A stretch of DNA of 64,000 bases from a bacterium 336/3 (lineage in GTDB: Bacteria > Bacteroidota > Bacteroidia > Cytophagales > Thermonemataceae): the NCBI GenBank assembly GCA_001281695.1, contig LJIE01000001.1, forward strand, positions 3,743,521 to 3,807,520. Direction: 5' to 3'. Each line of letters begins with the position of its first letter. The first letter of the stretch is position 1. The position numbers and the translations under genes are program-made. The notes under the pieces are model-generated. The model saw only the letters and a list, made by a program, of their open reading frames with translations, was not told the origin of the DNA and made no database searches. Below, piece by piece: positions 34,803-43,171 of this stretch.

Positions 34803-36488
34803 TTAGTAAACGTCTTTTTGATATTTTCCTGCAAGTTCCAGACCTTCCAAAACTTCTTTAGCTTGCTCCAAACTGATTTTTCTTTCTTGAGCTATTACAT
34901 CCAAAATGGTATTTTCCACATCTTCACTCATAGGGTATTTCTGACCACAGATATATAAATTTGCTCCATTTTCTAGCCAAGCATTAAATTCTTTAGCCTT
35001 TTGTCTGATACGGTCTTGAACATAAATTTTTTGTGCTTGATCTCTTGAAAAAGCCACATCCAAATTGGTAAGTAATCCACTACCAAACCACTCCTGAATT
35101 TCCGTTTGGTAATAAAAATCTGATACAAAATGTTGTTCGCCAAAGAAAAGCCAGTTTTTGCCCTCTGCTCCCCTATGATTCCGTTCGGCTAAAAAACTTC
35201 TGAATGGAGCTATACCTGTTCCTGGTCCTATCATAATGATGTCTGTTTCATCGGAAGGCAATCTGAAATTAGAATTTTTATGAATGTAAAACTCTATAGA
35301 TGAGTTATTTGGATAATCCGCTAAAAACTGAGATGCCAAGCCTGTTTTTAGCGTGTTGTTTACAGAAAACTTATTTAAACCTACAGTTAAGTGAATTTGC
35401 CCTTCATGGGCATCTTTTGAAGAAGCAATAGAATACAAACGGGGTGCAATGGGGTGTAGAATATCAATTAAATCCTCTATTTTGATAGTTTTAGAAATAT
35501 TATATTGCTCAAAAATATCCAGCAGGTCTATTTTTTCAGTTTTTATCTCTACACCTAAAACCTTTTCTAGTTTTTCAATAATATTTCTTCCTAAACCTCT
35601 GATATTCTGCTTATAGAGCCATGATTCTACTGTTTTGGTCTCTCCTTTTACAAGAATTTCTGTGTGAAGACTCACTTGAAAATACTCTACCAGACGTTCT
35701 ATATCCTCTTTTTTGTTATGGGGTATCACGCCCAAAGCATCACCAGATTCATAAAAAACTTCTTCGTGGGGAGTTATTTCAATATGATAGGTTTCTTTAT
35801 TTGAACCTCTATCATTTAAAACAATTTTGTGTACTATTTCGCCTGTATAGTTTTTCTTCTTTACAGATTTACTAACAATTTGTGTTGTTGATAAAAGATT
35901 TTTAGTCGTATTTCTGAAATTTTCCTGCAAATCCTGTTCCCAAGCCTTTACTGCTTCCTGATAATCTACATCAGCTTTTACCAAAGGCAATAACCTTGTT
36001 GCATTTTTTTCTTCAAAAACCTGATCCAGAAGTATTCCTGCATTACAAAATAATGGATATGCAGAGTCTCCCAAGCCCAAAACAGAATACTTTAAATGGG
36101 ATAGATTTTGGGCTGAGTTTTTAAGTTCATTATAAAATTTTTGAGCATTCTGTGGAAACTCTCCATCACCTTGTGTACTTACTACAAATAAAACATCTGT
36201 TTCTTTGCTTAGTTTTTCAAAATCGTACTGAAAAACATCTGCAATTTTAGCCTGTATTTTATTTTTTTTGAAAGAAGCAAGCAATTGAGTAGCTACTTTT
36301 TTGGCATTACCTGTCTCTGTTCCATAAAGAATTAAAGGCTTTCTGGTAACTTCTTGTATATTTTCTTGGGCTTGTACTTGGTGATTTCTTGCCAAACCTG
36401 CCAAATAGCCATTCAACCAAATGAGTTCTTCTTTGGGAGCATCTTGAATGAGTTGCTCTAACAATAAAAGTTTATTTTCAGACAGCAT
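34803..36488 (-). CDS. cysJ: NADPH-sulfite reductase flavoprotein
   Basis: A 561-residue flavoprotein. The N-terminal flavodoxin domain has LYGTETGNAKKVATQLL and STQGDGEFPQNA; the FAD domain has PRLYSIASS; the NADP domain has MIGPGTGIAPFRSFLAER and ends AGKYQKDVY, the typical CysJ C-terminus. It passes electrons from NADPH to CysI. The ATG at 36488 begins MLSENKLLLLEQL; its upstream overlap with the cobA gene is 11 bases, indicating translational coupling. Confidence 0.95.
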   Translation of the reverse strand: MLSENKLLLLEQLIQDAPKEELIWLNGYLAGLARNHQVQAQENIQEVTRKPLILYGTETGNAKKVATQLLASFKKNKIQAKIADVFQYDFEKLSKETDVLFVVSTQGDGEFPQNAQKFYNELKNSAQNLSHLKYSVLGLGDSAYPLFCNAGILLDQVFEEKNATRLLPLVKADVDYQEAVKAWEQDLQENFRNTTKNLLSTTQIVSKSVKKKNYTGEIVHKIVLNDRGSNKETYHIEITPHEEVFYESGDALGVIPHNKKEDIERLVEYFQVSLHTEILVKGETKTVESWLYKQNIRGLGRNIIEKLEKVLGVEIKTEKIDLLDIFEQYNISKTIKIEDLIDILHPIAPRLYSIASSKDAHEGQIHLTVGLNKFSVNNTLKTGLASQFLADYPNNSSIEFYIHKNSNFRLPSDETDIIMIGPGTGIAPFRSFLAERNHRGAEGKNWLFFGEQHFVSDFYYQTEIQEWFGSGLLTNLDVAFSRDQAQKIYVQDRIRQKAKEFNAWLENGANLYICGQKYPMSEDVENTILDVIAQERKISLEQAKEVLEGLELAGKYQKDVY

Positions 36489-37293
36489 ATTGTAAAAGCG
36501 TTTTGTGATTATCAAAGTAAGATTCTATTTCCAGTTGCTCTTCAATCCATTTATATTGATGGTGGAGGTTCACTACTTTTCCTACAATAATAAGTGTCGG
36601 AACATGCTCAAATTCAGGAAGATTAGAAACATCTATATCTGCAAATGAAAACACTTGTGTTTTCTGATAAGGAGTTGTCGCCTGCTGAATTACTGCCAAA
36701 CTTTTAGACTCCTCAATACCTCTGAATACAAGATTTTTAGCCAGTGTATCTGTCTGCTGACCACTCATGTAAAATACAAGTGTATCGTCAGTAGTAGCCC
36801 AATCATTCCATTGATGGTTGGTAATACTTTTTAAATCGTATAATGTAAGAAAACGAACCCCTCTCGAATGCCCTCGAGCTGTCAGGGGGATACCTGTATA
36901 GGCAGCAGCCCCCAAAGCAGCCGAAACACCTGGGATAATCTCATAAGAAATATGATAATTTTTAAGTGTTTCCAATTCGTCTAAAATATTAGAAAACAAA
37001 CTCGCATCCCCTCCTTTGAGTCTTAAAACTAATTTCCCCATTTGGGCAAGTTCCACCATCAAAGCATTGATTTCTTTTTGAGAGGTGTAAATACCTCTAG
37101 AACATTGTTTGCCTACATAAATCACTTCTGCTTCCTCATCTGCATATTTTTCTATGAGTTCAGGGGAAACCAATCTATCTGTTAAAATTACATCTGCCTT
37201 CTGTAAAACTTTGAGAGCCTTTAATGTAATTAGTTCGGGGTCGCCAGAGCCAGCTCCTGCCAAAACCACATGACCATATATTCTTTTCATCAT
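36478..37293 (-). CDS. cobA: Uroporphyrinogen-III C-methyltransferase
   Basis: A 271-residue SUMT. Family motifs are VVLAGAGSGDPELITLKAL, DVILTDRLVSPEL, LRLKGGDASLFS, the VSAALGAAAYTGIPLT segment with TARGHSRG, and YMSGQQ. It methylates uroporphyrinogen III twice to precorrin-2, which feeds the siroheme synthase at the end of the operon. The gene overlaps cysJ by 11 bases and follows cysK by 16 bases. Confidence 0.93.
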   Translation of the reverse strand: MMKRIYGHVVLAGAGSGDPELITLKALKVLQKADVILTDRLVSPELIEKYADEEAEVIYVGKQCSRGIYTSQKEINALMVELAQMGKLVLRLKGGDASLFSNILDELETLKNYHISYEIIPGVSAALGAAAYTGIPLTARGHSRGVRFLTLYDLKSITNHQWNDWATTDDTLVFYMSGQQTDTLAKNLVFRGIEESKSLAVIQQATTPYQKTQVFSFADIDVSNLPEFEHVPTLIIVGKVVNLHHQYKWIEEQLEIESYFDNHKTLLQYAV

Positions 37294-37309
37294 ATCACAC
37301 TTTTAGGGT

Positions 37310-38221
37310 TTAAAATAATCCATCTACTGACAAATACCTTTCACCAGTATCATAATTGAATGTAAGAATCTGAGCATTATCAGGAATACCCTCTATTTTT
37401 TTTGCAACAGCAGCCAATGATGCTCCTGTTGAAATACCTACCAAAATGCCCTCTTGACTGGCAATGGCTTTGGTATATTTGAAAGCATCTTCTTTACTTA
37501 CCTGAACAACCTCATCTATCCATTCACTATGATAATTTTTTGGAATAAAACCTGCTCCAATTCCTTGTATAGGATGTGGACTTGGCGAACCTCCACTTAA
37601 AACAGGAGATAATTCGGGTTCAACGGCAAAAACTTTAAGATTTGGAAATTTACTTTTGAGAATAGCTGCCACACCCGAAATATGCCCACCTGTACCAACA
37701 CCTGTTATCAGATAATCCAGCCCGTTTGGAAAATCTTCTAAAATTTCCTGAGCAGTTGTTGTTTTATGAATTTCCACATTGGCAGGATTTTCAAATTGTT
37801 GTGGAGACCACGAATTAGGGATTTCTTGTAACATTTGTGCTACTCTTTCAATAGCACCTTTCATTCCTTTTTCACGAGGTGTAAGCTCAAAGGTAGCTCC
37901 ATAGATTTCCATCAGTTTTCTGCGTTCTATACTCATGGATTCGGGCATTACCAAAATCACTTTATAGCCTTTTACAGCAGCTACCAAAGAAAGTCCGATA
38001 CCTGTATTGCCAGATGTAGGTTCAATAATTACATGATTGGGCGTTAAGATTCCTCTTTTTTCGGCATCTTCAATCATAGCAAGAGCAATACGATCTTTGA
38101 TGCTATTACCTGGGTTATTGCGTTCGAGCTTAATCCAGACATTTTTATTCTCGCCATATACTTTATTGATTTTCACAACAGGTGTTTTTCCAATGGTTTC
38201 AAGAATGGTTTGTACTTTCAT
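37310..38221 (-). CDS. cysK: Cysteine synthase A
   Basis: A 303-residue O-acetylserine sulfhydrylase. The PLP Lys is Lys42 in [15 protein letters not shown]; the phosphate loop [17 protein letters not shown] and the [16 protein letters not shown] loop are intact, and the substrate loop [11 protein letters not shown] follows. It makes cysteine from O-acetylserine and sulfide, the last step of the pathway encoded by this operon. It is next to serine acetyltransferase, its usual complex partner. Confidence 0.95.
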   Translation of the reverse strand: MKVQTILETIGKTPVVKINKVYGENKNVWIKLERNNPGNSIKDRIALAMIEDAEKRGILTPNHVIIEPTSGNTGIGLSLVAAVKGYKVILVMPESMSIERRKLMEIYGATFELTPREKGMKGAIERVAQMLQEIPNSWSPQQFENPANVEIHKTTTAQEILEDFPNGLDYLITGVGTGGHISGVAAILKSKFPNLKVFAVEPELSPVLSGGSPSPHPIQGIGAGFIPKNYHSEWIDEVVQVSKEDAFKYTKAIASQEGILVGISTGASLAAVAKKIEGIPDNAQILTFNYDTGERYLSVDGLF

Positions 38222-38252
38222 GTTTTTTAGCTTTTAGGTTGAAAATTTTATA

Positions 38253-39089
38253 TTAAATAGAAAAATTAAGTGCTTCAGGAAATACTTCTTTGGTTTTTAC
38301 AATGATCTCACTTTTATGATAAACAAGGGAATAAGAAGGAATAGAGGCTGTTATCCAAACATTACCTCCTATGATGCTATCATGCCCGATAACTGTTCCT
38401 CCGCCTAATATGGTAGCATTGGCATAGATAATTACGTTGTCTTGGATGGTAGGGTGTCGTTTCTGATTCTGTTTTTCTTTACTTACACTCAAAGCTCCTA
38501 GTGTTACACCCTGATAAATTTTTACGTTATTGCCAATTGTAGCCGTTTCGCCTATTACAATGCCTGTTCCATGATCTATGAAAAACTTTTTTCCAATTTC
38601 AGCAGCAGGATGAATATCTATGCCTGTTTTGCTGTGAGCATATTCTGAAAGTAAACGAGCTAGAATAAAGGCATTATTTTGCCAAATAAGATGTGTAATA
38701 CGATAAACTGCTATTGCAAAAAAACCAGGGTAAGCCAGAACCACCTCTCCTTTCAATTTAGCAGCAGGGTCAAACTCTAAAATAACCTGTAAATCTTCTA
38801 ATAACTGATTGTAAATATTTAGAATTTCCTCAAAAAATGATTTTACTATCAAATCGATGTTTTCTCTATCCGATAATTCTATTTTTAAAAAGCTTTGTAG
38901 TTCTATTTCTAGTTCTTTTGCTTTACTTTCAAAATATCCAAAGTTTTGATAATCGTTTTGAGTTATAAAAAGCCAGCTAAATAAGTTTTCTATCCAGTTT
39001 TCTACCTGTTTCTTATGAAAAGCTGGTGTGGATAGCCCTAATTTTGCCTGATGTAATAATTGTAATGTGGATGTCAGTGAGGTTGTCAT
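38253..39089 (-). CDS. cysE: Serine O-acetyltransferase
   Basis: A 278-residue serine acetyltransferase. The helical N-terminal half contains DPAAKLKGEVVLAYPGFFAI and AVYRITHLIW; the C-terminal half is a left-handed beta helix with IDIHPAAEIGKKFFIDHGTG, VIGETATIGNNVKIYQGVTL and DNVIIYANATILGGGTVIG. The DH and H residues in these segments are the catalytic pair. It makes O-acetylserine for CysK, whose gene follows after 31 bases. Confidence 0.93.
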   Translation of the reverse strand: MTTSLTSTLQLLHQAKLGLSTPAFHKKQVENWIENLFSWLFITQNDYQNFGYFESKAKELEIELQSFLKIELSDRENIDLIVKSFFEEILNIYNQLLEDLQVILEFDPAAKLKGEVVLAYPGFFAIAVYRITHLIWQNNAFILARLLSEYAHSKTGIDIHPAAEIGKKFFIDHGTGIVIGETATIGNNVKIYQGVTLGALSVSKEKQNQKRHPTIQDNVIIYANATILGGGTVIGHDSIIGGNVWITASIPSYSLVYHKSEIIVKTKEVFPEALNFSI

Positions 39090-39158
39090 AAGTGAGTGGT
39101 TGATGGGAGTTTTTTCTGAAGTTATTTATATGTGATTTATTTTATATAACCATCTTAA

Positions 39159-39794
39159 TTATTTAATGAAAATATATCCCCCCTTTGTTGCTCCCCATAC
39201 TTGTTTCCCTGATGCATCAAAACCCTGATCCCAAGAACGAAGCTCACCTTCTTTGAGTGTTATTTGAGTGGTAGTATATTTAGCACCACGTAAATCAGAA
39301 GGGCATTTACTTCCATCTGTTCCTCCTTTGTAAATACCACCTTCATGGATTAGAGTCACTGTGCAACCTTCCTTCAATTCTATTTTGTCAAAAGTTAATT
39401 GATTCATTTTATTTTGATCATCTTGCAAACCAGCTAAAGAAAGAGCATCTTTAATAGTGTATATATCACTTGTGAAGGTATTTTTAGATGTTTGCTGTAA
39501 ATGATACACTCGTTGACGATAAGGCTGATTTAATTTGGATGCTGTTGCCTGTTCGACATATAGCCATTTCCCATCTGTTCTCTCTTTCCAAATGGGTACC
39601 ATCACCAGACTGATATGAAAATAGTTGGTATCAGATTTAGCCTGTAACTCACTTGAAAATTTACCTGTCATCAGTGATACAAGTTTATCTAACTCCTGAT
39701 GATTTGCTCTATGATTTTTTCCTTTTTGAAGTCCTCTGCATCCTATTATTGATATTAGGATAAGTAAAATGAAAACTGATTTTGCTATGTTCAT
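39159..39794 (-). CDS. CpeT/CpcT-family lipoprotein
   Basis: A 211-residue lipoprotein (IIGCRG lipobox) whose body matches the CpeT/CpcT (phycocyanobilin chromophore lyase) family: SLMTGKFSSELQAKSD, KWLYVEQATASKLNQPYRQR, IYTIKDALSLAGLQDD and EGGIYKGGTDGSKCPSDLRG. The organism shows no sign of phycobiliproteins, so the name describes only the fold; it may bind another hydrophobic or tetrapyrrole ligand. It sits between the barrel protein and cysE in the sulfur operon. Confidence 0.75.
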   Translation of the reverse strand: MNIAKSVFILLILISIIGCRGLQKGKNHRANHQELDKLVSLMTGKFSSELQAKSDTNYFHISLVMVPIWKERTDGKWLYVEQATASKLNQPYRQRVYHLQQTSKNTFTSDIYTIKDALSLAGLQDDQNKMNQLTFDKIELKEGCTVTLIHEGGIYKGGTDGSKCPSDLRGAKYTTTQITLKEGELRSWDQGFDASGKQVWGATKGGYIFIK

Positions 39795-39857
39795 AAATAT
39801 TAAAAAATATGGATGTTTATATTATCAAAAGAGAAGTTTTTATCTTCTGATACTTTT

Positions 39858-40232
39858 TTACTTTTTATGAAACTTGTACCCCATTCCTACTGACCATATC
39901 CATTCATTTGTAGAGTCTCTGTGGTAAAAAGGTGCTATTAGAACAATATCTTTATAGTCTATTCTTGGAGAAACCCCTAGTCTTGCACCTGTTTTACCAT
40001 TTAGAATGTAAAAGGAAGGAAAAGCTCCTACACCTATTTTAAAGTTTTTATGTAGTCTGAGCATCAAACTGGGTCCTCCAACATTGAATGCATAAAAGTT
40101 ATTGCCTACAGAAACACCTATCATCCCCTCTAAACCTATGTCAAATTTTTGGTGATGCTCCTCTGTGTTTTGAGCCCACGAAGTACTCCCATACAGGATT
40201 AGTACAATGATTAAATATTTTAGTTTTTTCAT
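39858..40232 (-). CDS. Small outer-membrane-like protein
   Basis: A 124-residue exported protein (signal peptide ending SWAQN). It is Gly- and aromatic-rich (GLEGMIGVSVGNNFYAFNVG, PRIDYKDIVLIAPFYH) and ends in GMGYKFHKK, typical of a short barrel or barrel-associated protein. No family name is known to me. It follows the TonB-dependent receptor gene by 12 bases; this adjacency suggests a receptor accessory protein. Confidence 0.6.
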   Translation of the reverse strand: MKKLKYLIIVLILYGSTSWAQNTEEHHQKFDIGLEGMIGVSVGNNFYAFNVGGPSLMLRLHKNFKIGVGAFPSFYILNGKTGARLGVSPRIDYKDIVLIAPFYHRDSTNEWIWSVGMGYKFHKK

Positions 40233-40244
40233 TGTCAATAAAGC

Positions 40245-42794
40245 TTAGAATGAATTTCTAATGGTAATACCATAGGTTCTTGGGTCTCCCAATACTCCAG
40301 CATAATGTCCTGCATTTCCTGCTGCTGGCAATAGTTGTTCAAAGTAGTTTTGATTCAAAATATTTCTGCCCCATAGAAAAATAGATAATCCATTGGATAC
40401 TCTGAATCCTATTCTGCTATTAAGAATACCATAATCACTAACATTAAGGTATTTGGAAGGAGAAGGGCTGGAAGAAAAACCTGAACGATAAGAACCCTCC
40501 AAAGCCCAGAAAAACTTACCATTTTTACCTAATAATTTTCCTGATTGTGTAATTTCACCCCCAAAAGAAGTTGCCCATTTAGAAATTCCTGGTAAAAGTC
40601 CTCCTGAAATATCTTTAAATGCTGTTTGTCCACCTGTTTCTTCTAAAGGCACTGGAGCATTTTTGAATGATACATACGTTCCGTTAGTGTAAGCCAAAGA
40701 ACCATATACAGAAATAAAGCGATTCACTTTCAGATTCCCATCTACTTCTATTCCAAAAACCCTTACTTTTTCAGCATTGGCAAGATAACCTCTGTTTACC
40801 CCAATTTCAGCAGTTTGTACTTGTGTCTGATAATCTTTGATTTCTGTATTATAGATGGTTACATTCAGTGTAGATTGTGAAGTAGGATTTGTTTTAATTC
40901 CCAATTCGTAATGATTGACATATTCAGGTTTGATACGAGCCAGTTCTGTTAGTACCTCTCCATTGGCTGTGGGCAATCCCCCTAAATTGATTCCAATAGG
41001 TTTGTAACCCACAGAATAAGTAGCAAATGTGTTGATATCTTGATGAGGTCTCCAAGCTAGTGTAATTTGACCTGAAAAATTATTATTATCTACTTTGGCA
41101 TTGAAAGTCTGATTGGTATAAACAGCATTCTTGAGAGCTATCAAAGCAGGGTCTGTTGTTTCTAAACCTCCATATGTCTGACGGTCAAAATTGACTGTTT
41201 TTTGGTCATAATTATAACGTAAACCAGCCAGTAAATGAAGTTTTTTAGTGATAGCCCAATCAGCCTGTCCAAAAACTGCTCCACTAAAGGATTTGAGACT
41301 GGAACGAGTACGAATGCCATACCCCTCCAACAAGCCAGGGGTTTTCCAGAGGTTACTGGTAGAACTTTGTGAAAATCTCCATTGAGCAGAACCTGACTCT
41401 TCTGTATGATAAGGTGATGCCCACAAACCCTGTGAAATAGCATAAACACCCACTACACCCGTAACTTTTGAAAATAGTTCACCTGCATAACGAATCTCCT
41501 GAGACCACTGTTCATGTTTGGAAGGAGCTTGTGAAAGTGTTAAAACAGGTAATGCTGTAAAATCTCTGTCATTAGAAGGATTCCAGTTCCAATATCTCCA
41601 TGCAGTTGTGGATGTGAGTGTTCCCTTACCTATTTTGGCATCTATGTTCAAGGAAACTCCACCTAAATCATTATTTGATCTCCAAGTAGTATTATGGTCA
41701 ACCAAACGATCAAAAGGATTGGTACTGGGAAGTTGATATTCTAAATCTGCAATAATCTGATTAAATTGTCTGTAAGCAGGTCTTAAAGTAGGTGCTACTC
41801 CTGCTATTACCTGAGCATATCCTTCTGGACGTTGGCTTGAGGCATCTGCTGATAGTGTAATTTCAACGTTATGGGTGGGCAGATATAATAACTGACCTCT
41901 CAAACCTACATTATTTAAGTTATTAATATATTTTTGAGTTGTAACATTGTAAATCAGTCCATCTCTTTGTGTACCTGAAAAACCTAACCTTCCTGCCAGT
42001 TTTTTACTCAAAGCACCTGTTACAGAAGATTTTGCCTGAATATAATTGTAATTACCATAACTTACTTCAAAATTTACATTGGGTTTAAAACTGGGTGCTT
42101 TCGTTTTAATATTAAATGTACCTGCTGTAGTATTCTTGCCAAATAAAGTTCCTTGCGGACCTCTCAAAACTTCAATTTGTTCAATATCAATAAAATCGAG
42201 AGCTGTGGCAGCAGGACGAGCATAATACACCCCATCCACATAAAATCCAACACCAGGGTCTATGCCATCATTGGTAAGCCCAAAAGTAGAACCTAAACCT
42301 CTGATATTGAGTGTTGTATTTCTTGGATTAGAAGAGTATAATTGAACAGTGGGTATGAGTTCTTTTACTCGATTCACATTGAAAGCTCCAGCGTCTTCTA
42401 CTTGTGTACCACTGACTACTGAAATAGGGATGGGTATTTCTTGTAAAATCTCTTTACGTCTTCTAGATGTAACAACTACCTCATCTATGACGTTGTCTTC
42501 TTTCAAAATTAAGTTAAAATCCTGTCCCTCAAATTTTTCTATGGATATTTCTTGAGACTCATAACCTACAAAACTTACCTCTAGTACAAATGAGTTTAAA
42601 GGAACTTCTATTTGAAAAAAACCTGTAGAATCTGTAACGGCATAAGCCTTGTTTATTTTAATACTGACAGAAGCCCCTGCAATGGCAATGCCTTTTTCAT
42701 CTTTAATGACACCTTTCAGGTAATTTTGACCTACTGTATGATGCCCCCATACAAAGAGTCCTAGAAATAATACGAGTTTAAAAATCTTGTTCAT
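40245..42794 (-). CDS. TonB-dependent receptor in the sulfur operon
   Basis: An 849-residue outer-membrane receptor. After the signal peptide come a carboxypeptidase-like regulatory domain (GVIKDEKGIAIAGASVSI...), the plug with the TonB box-like EVVVTSRRRKEILQEIP and NIRGLGSTFGLTNDGIDPGV, VLRGPQGTLFGKNTTAGTF, and a 22-strand barrel ending GDPRTYGITIRNSF. It probably imports an organic sulfur compound or a sulfur-related metabolite (inference from the cysteine and siroheme genes cotranscribed after it). It is preceded by two cysteine-rich leader-peptide and terminator modules. Confidence 0.9.
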   Translation of the reverse strand: MNKIFKLVLFLGLFVWGHHTVGQNYLKGVIKDEKGIAIAGASVSIKINKAYAVTDSTGFFQIEVPLNSFVLEVSFVGYESQEISIEKFEGQDFNLILKEDNVIDEVVVTSRRRKEILQEIPIPISVVSGTQVEDAGAFNVNRVKELIPTVQLYSSNPRNTTLNIRGLGSTFGLTNDGIDPGVGFYVDGVYYARPAATALDFIDIEQIEVLRGPQGTLFGKNTTAGTFNIKTKAPSFKPNVNFEVSYGNYNYIQAKSSVTGALSKKLAGRLGFSGTQRDGLIYNVTTQKYINNLNNVGLRGQLLYLPTHNVEITLSADASSQRPEGYAQVIAGVAPTLRPAYRQFNQIIADLEYQLPSTNPFDRLVDHNTTWRSNNDLGGVSLNIDAKIGKGTLTSTTAWRYWNWNPSNDRDFTALPVLTLSQAPSKHEQWSQEIRYAGELFSKVTGVVGVYAISQGLWASPYHTEESGSAQWRFSQSSTSNLWKTPGLLEGYGIRTRSSLKSFSGAVFGQADWAITKKLHLLAGLRYNYDQKTVNFDRQTYGGLETTDPALIALKNAVYTNQTFNAKVDNNNFSGQITLAWRPHQDINTFATYSVGYKPIGINLGGLPTANGEVLTELARIKPEYVNHYELGIKTNPTSQSTLNVTIYNTEIKDYQTQVQTAEIGVNRGYLANAEKVRVFGIEVDGNLKVNRFISVYGSLAYTNGTYVSFKNAPVPLEETGGQTAFKDISGGLLPGISKWATSFGGEITQSGKLLGKNGKFFWALEGSYRSGFSSSPSPSKYLNVSDYGILNSRIGFRVSNGLSIFLWGRNILNQNYFEQLLPAAGNAGHYAGVLGDPRTYGITIRNSF

Positions 42795-42833
42795 GTAAGT
42801 AAAAGTTTAAAAATGGATTGAAGGATTCATCAA

Positions 42834-42866
42834 TAAAAAAAGCCCCTTGGGTTGCAAGAGGCTTTT
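42834..42866 (-). terminator. Terminator/attenuator of leader module B
   Basis: On the minus strand, stem AAAAGCCTCTTG / CAAGGGGCTTTT (one G-T pair, 5-base loop) is followed by seven T. It lies 40 bases before the TonB-dependent receptor ATG. The 5' arm segment CCTCTTGC (42861-42854) is complementary to GCAAGGGG (42918-42911) inside leader peptide B, so an alternative antiterminator pairing is possible. Confidence 0.85.
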
Positions 42867-42889
42867 GATGTTTGATATATGGTTGAATT

Positions 42890-42982
42890 TTATTCCATAG
42901 CAACATAGCACCCCTTGCGTGGTGAAAAACAACACAACATACAGGCTACAGACTTGCTATTGAATAATGAAGATGAATACAT
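42890..42982 (-). CDS. Cysteine-rich leader peptide B
   Basis: A 30-residue reading frame (ATG at 42982, TAA ending at 42890) with cysteines at positions 14, 17, 18 and 25: the core reads SVACMLCCFSPRKGC. It is followed 24 bases later by terminator B. Its Arg-Lys-Gly codons (CGC AAG GGG) overlap the antiterminator sequence. It is too short to be a conventional enzyme; the arrangement resembles the leader peptides of amino-acid-biosynthesis attenuators, or alternatively metal-responsive leader peptides. Confidence 0.55.
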   Translation of the reverse strand: MYSSSLFNSKSVACMLCCFSPRKGCYVAME

Positions 42983-43009
42983 GATTTTTAAATACAGTTT
43001 TTTATAAAA

Positions 43010-43042
43010 TAAAAAATCTCCTAATAATGATTATTAGGAGAT
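43010..43042 (-). terminator. Terminator/attenuator of leader module A
   Basis: On the minus strand, ATCTCCTAATAAT / ATTATTAGGAGAT is a perfect 13-base inverted repeat with a one-base centre, followed by a T6 run. It starts 30 bases after the stop of leader peptide A and 28 bases before the start of leader peptide B. Confidence 0.8.
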
Positions 43043-43071
43043 CTTGCTATGTAAAGAATATGATAAATGCT

Positions 43072-43146
43072 CTATACAATGGCTATTGCCTCCTCAGAAA
43101 CTGAGCAACAACACGCACAAGAAATATAGTTAGCAGAAAATTTCAT
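43072..43146 (-). CDS. Cysteine-rich leader peptide A
   Basis: A 24-residue reading frame (ATG at 43146, TAG ending at 43072) with cysteine codons 10, 12, 13 and 14, that is ISCACCCSVSEE, and no others. It starts about 20 bases after the predicted transcription start and is followed by terminator A. The GAGGAGG at 43095-43089, just past the Cys run, could pair with the CTCCT of the terminator 5' arm. This fits a Cys-responsive leader peptide. Confidence 0.55.
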   Translation of the reverse strand: MKFSANYISCACCCSVSEEAIAIV

Positions 43147-43171
43147 TTTTTTTATTTATCTTTTGATGAAG

